Below are positions 61,101 to 64,000 of a stretch of DNA of 64,000 nucleotides, in pieces. The position numbers and the translations under genes were made by a program. The DNA is taken from positions 992,001 to 1,056,000 of the forward strand of contig JAHLMK010000003.1 of the NCBI GenBank assembly GCA_019915135.1, read 5' to 3'. How positions within the stretch are numbered: the first letter of the stretch is position 1; each line of letters begins with the position of its first letter. Source of the DNA: Strobilurus pachycystidiatus. Its lineage: Eukaryota > Basidiomycota > Agaricomycetes > Agaricales > Physalacriaceae. Below the pieces are notes generated by a model, which saw only the letters and a list, made by a program, of their open reading frames with translations, did no database searches and was not told the origin of the DNA.

Positions 61101-62170
61101 TGACGGAACGCAGACTGCATAATCCGAGTTCGTAGCTCTCATACCCTCAAAGCAGTGTTCTGGTGTAGGCGCAATTGGTGGCCACTGAGGAAAGAATGAA
61201 CCCAAGACGAATCCGCTAGTCGTCTGTCTCATACCGGTCAGCAGAGGAGCAGATTTTTCTAATGAATATGATCCTACGGCGCACAAGGTCTTCGCAATCG
61301 GTATTCCATGGAACGATGGCAGACCATGAATAGACATTATTTGTCCCGACAGGTTACGCGAGCCAAAAAATGGCGTCATGGCGCATTCCAGAGTGTGACG
61401 CTCCGACCATGGGTTCACTTTCGGGAAAGATGTCGATCCTAAAGTACTGTTAGTCGGGCGAGCAAAGCCTGACACTCATACGGACCTGACGAGTGCAAGA
61501 GAAAGGCAAGCGCTGACTCGTGTCTGTGCTGAGCATCAGAGACCTCTTCGAGTTGTTCATTGTCTTCGTTGGTGTAGAGATCATCAAATAGAGGGATGCT
61601 CGATACCGTCGGAGGCTCCTCATCAGGAAACTTTGTCTTGAAGATCTCTAGCGCCGCGCTGGATAATTCGTGAATCGAATCCTCGTGACCAAGAAAGATG
61701 TGCTTGGTCTTGGTCGTATGAAGGAGATGCGCAACGGCCGTCGCCGAATTTCTGGGTGACATTTGGAAGGTTATGCAGGTCGCGCGTATGATGCCGAAAA
61801 AATTGGTGAGGTAGGAAATAAGATCTACACAGGTTGGTCGGTCGTTAAGAAGGCAAAGAATACGGTCAGAAGTATGCTAACCTATTGACGCAAGCGTCGC
61901 GACCACTGGATCTGAGCCAACCAAGCCCACAGGTAGTCTTGATCGTGTGATCCGCGCCGCTCTCCTAGTCGCTCGAGAATATTCCGCCCAAGAGATGGAG
62001 CGAATCGTCCCATCTGGGTTTGGATATACAAAGAACGGGTGATCCTTGTTGTTGGTTGCATTCCATTCGATTATCTCGCAGAATGACAGAGAGCCGTCGA
62101 CTGGAGGACTTTTCCAGGTGGGACAAGTTTGCTGTGTGGTCCTAAGAGGGAGCTCTGGTAGATAGGCCAT
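58125..62170 (-). CDS. Adenylate-forming reductase AFR2 (A-T-R, NRPS-like carboxylic acid reductase)
   Basis: This is a paralogue of AFR1 with the same domain order. The start at 62170 gives MAYLPELPLRTTQQTCP, then PPVDGSLSFCEIIEWNA. Adenylation: SSRN-type block SPRNSATAVAHLLHTTKTKH near 61740; a split A3 region (LLHSSG) near 61480. The A8-like GRNDDQIMHSNGEKTNPGPL lies near 60410. Thiolation: DDLFQHGCD-SLQATWIRN across the intron near 59765-59815, Ser as attachment site. Reductase: VLVVGPTGGLGSH NAD(P) motif near 59480, GDLTRGKFGL, and GNGYSQSKWVAEQ with catalytic YxxxK near 58840. About ten introns, roughly 1,100 residues. No condensation domain. Its product would be an aldehyde or alcohol from an acyl-adenylate; the substrate is unknown. 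It differs enough from AFR1 that a very recent duplication is unlikely. Confidence 0.88.
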
Positions 62171-63074
62171 GACATCTCGGGCTTCAACAATCTCCTTTTC
62201 TATCTCATCAGGTCAACCCATCGCAGGAATCCATCCACACAAAGTGCGCCGAGTTTCCCAGCAGGGTGCCGAGAGGTATCAAATATTGCGCGTCAACGTC
62301 TGCATGGCCATGCCATGGGTAGATGTAGAGAGCACATGGAACCGTGGACCCACGATTCCTGTGCGAGTATCGATACCATGATCGGCGAAAGAGAAAAGGC
62401 AACCGCTTTGTGACAAGGTCATACCACATGTCAAAACAGCCGGCCCGTCACACTACGTACGAGGTAAGTACGTCGCACTTCAGCTTTTACCCCTCATTCA
62501 ATCTGAAGCTAAGTACTATTCAATGTGGAGCTATTGCACTCCTCTATCCATTAAACCTTCAGCTTGATGTCGAAATACACATCAATAAGGGTAGTACTGA
62601 CCTGGGTGGAACGGTGTAACGAGGCTCCCACCGTCGCTTCTCTCCGCCACCCAGCCACGAGTCCTCGAAGATTTCTCCGACTTTCTGATCCAACATCGCC
62701 GAGCAAACATGTCGGCGCTGATTTTTTGCCTGCCGCGGCTCTGTCTAGTTACACATCCAAGGGACTCAATACAACGACCATGCGCAGGTACTGTACATCC
62801 GACTGATACGACCTACCGAGCACTGTTCTGGACTGTCCAGACCGTGATGCCATCTCGGTGTGACTGGAGCGCACCAAAAGAATGTATAGACGAATCTCCA
62901 CCAATAATCTTCGCTCGAGCTCTCAGTCGTTCCGCCGAAAATTGATCCCCGCGCTGGCATCAGTCTCTTCGTCCACTCAATCAAATGAGACGCCTTTGCC
63001 TTTAAACGGACTCCATCTGGAAGAGCATGTAGAATACAAACCTTCACTAACCTCCCTCACCCTCCCTCACTCTA
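62171..63074. other. Intergenic, upstream of AFR2 and of the last membrane gene
   Basis: No exon was supported. A frame opening at 62882 (MYRRISTNN) runs into the membrane gene. The start at 63075 matches the paralogue better, so the upstream part is treated as leader sequence. Confidence 0.35.
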
Positions 63075-64000
63075 TGGCGTACGGTGGCGCAATCAGCCTC
63101 ATTGATGTGAGCTTGATATCTGTCTGTATTCAGAGTGTCCTCTACGGCATAGCTGCCGTCCTATTCTTTGTCTCCACCTATCTCCACCTCCAGCGGCACT
63201 CCAAACGATCCACCTCCTGGCTGAAGGCAGCACACGGTCCCTTATGGACCCCAGTATTCATCGGGACCATCTTCTTGTTCATCTGCGTCACTGGCGTCTG
63301 GATTATTCTAGTGATCCGACTCTTCCAAGCGTTTAAACTTCACGACCATGGCAACTCGCCAGAGGCGTTCTATGCGGATCTCGCGCAGCCCACTAATGTC
63401 GTCAAATCCGCCCTTGTTCTCTCAGCTGTTCTCTCCGGAGACGCGATGGTGGTAAGTCTTAAGCGCGACTCTTTATCCGCAGAGCATCTGATACTATCGC
63501 GCACACAGATTTACCGATTGTGGGTCGTGTGGAACTATAACAGAGCAGTCATTGCTTTGCCGTGTCTAACCTTCACTGGACTCATCGGTGGGTCAATTCA
63601 CTGGTTATGCACACTCGTACGCCATTGATCTGACCACGTTGTACCTCCAGTCTGTACTGGGGGTATGGTCAACGAGTTTGCTCATGTAAGAAGCTTCATG
63701 CCGATATGTGTATAAGTAGCGCCCAACAAAGGAACAGTATCGTCTCGGCGTGGATGTATTTGCGTCGGCCGCTGGCCGCTGGATTGTCTCTGACATCGCT
63801 TTCACAATCGGGTACGCAATTTCATATCAAACACATGAGTGTCTCGCACTTACGTTCGATTTAGCACCAACGTTTACAGTACAGGTCATCACCCTCGCGC
63901 TTCTGCTTGAGTCATAAATCTCACTTATAGCCTTCTCCACAGTCATGATTACATATCGTATATGGCGCATCAATCGAATAGTGGCCAAGTACGGTGACGG
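63075..64000 (+). CDS. Multi-pass membrane protein, 3' end outside window
   Basis: This is the paralogue of the interrupted gene at 39216-41799. The ATG at 63075 gives MAYGGAISLIDVSLISVCIQ. Helices follow: SVLYGIAAVLFFVSTYLHL, WTPVFIGTIFLFICVTGVWIILVI and VVKSALVLSAVLSGDAMV. After a short intron comes IYRLWVVWNYNRAVIALPCL. Later exons read YAIDLTTLYLQSVLGVWSTSLL (near 63630) and VFASAAGRWIVSDIAFTIG (near 63748). The last seen starts MITYRIWRINRIVAKYGDG and runs off the window. About seven helices are expected. It is a lineage-specific agaricomycete membrane family of unknown function. It is intact as far as seen and served as the template for detecting the break in its paralogue. Confidence 0.65.

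Noticed and set aside
62882..63074. In-frame N-terminal extension of the right-edge membrane gene
   Set aside because: The paralogue at 39216 starts at the position equivalent to 63075, and the extension is Ser/Arg-rich without signal-sequence character.

Overview
The window is nuclear DNA of a filamentous basidiomycete, most likely an Agaricomycete. Almost every gene is broken by several short GT-AG introns of about 45-65 nt. The gene content is also typical: F-box gene copies, adenylate-forming reductases, a flavin halogenase, lineage-specific multi-pass membrane proteins, and tandem families of secreted or membrane proteins. Housekeeping genes anchor the identification: the 3' end of NUP84/NUP107 (left edge), SDH4, TOP2, the methionine-salvage enzyme MtnB, a NAA38-like LSm protein and a tRNA-Val(AAC).

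Layout. 0-14 kb: NUP84 end, then a divergent pair of a 2-oxoglutarate/Fe(II) oxygenase (-) and a flavin-dependent halogenase (+), an F-box gene, SDH4, and a large adenylation-thiolation-reductase enzyme (AFR1, -). 14-27 kb: a TA-flanked MITE, TOP2 (-), a gene that joins a fungal STAND-type N-terminal domain to two SH3-like domains, mtnB (-), an FMO (+) and tRNA-Val. 27-36 kb: a single-pass membrane protein with a degenerate pepsin-like ectodomain, a decayed stretch, a second F-box gene that is an inverted duplicate of the first, and a coiled-coil/basic protein of unknown function. 36-43.7 kb: gene-poor, with a 1.13-kb terminal-inverted-repeat element, a multi-pass membrane gene that seems to be broken by an insertion, and a 27-nt poly(A). 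43.7-46.5 kb: NAA38-like gene and a third F-box gene. 46.5-57.9 kb: a small array of two unfamiliar all-helical protein families in divergent pairs (A-/B+, D-/E+, plus the single C-). 58-62.2 kb: a second adenylate-forming reductase (AFR2, -). Right edge: a paralogue of the interrupted membrane gene.

How the genes may work together. The halogenase, 2OG oxygenase, FMO and two AFRs are enzymes of secondary metabolism. They are spread over 60 kb among housekeeping genes, so only the oxygenase/halogenase divergent pair has real cluster-like architecture. The most unusual signal is the array at 46.5-57.9 kb. A signal-peptide protein (A type) and a type-II membrane protein (B type) are encoded head to head from about 350-400 bp intergenic regions. 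These regions share a conserved sequence block, and the pair has been duplicated as a unit. I recognise no described family for either partner.

Exon boundaries were read by eye from frame continuity, GT-AG sites and family alignment from memory. Gene spans are more reliable than individual splice sites.
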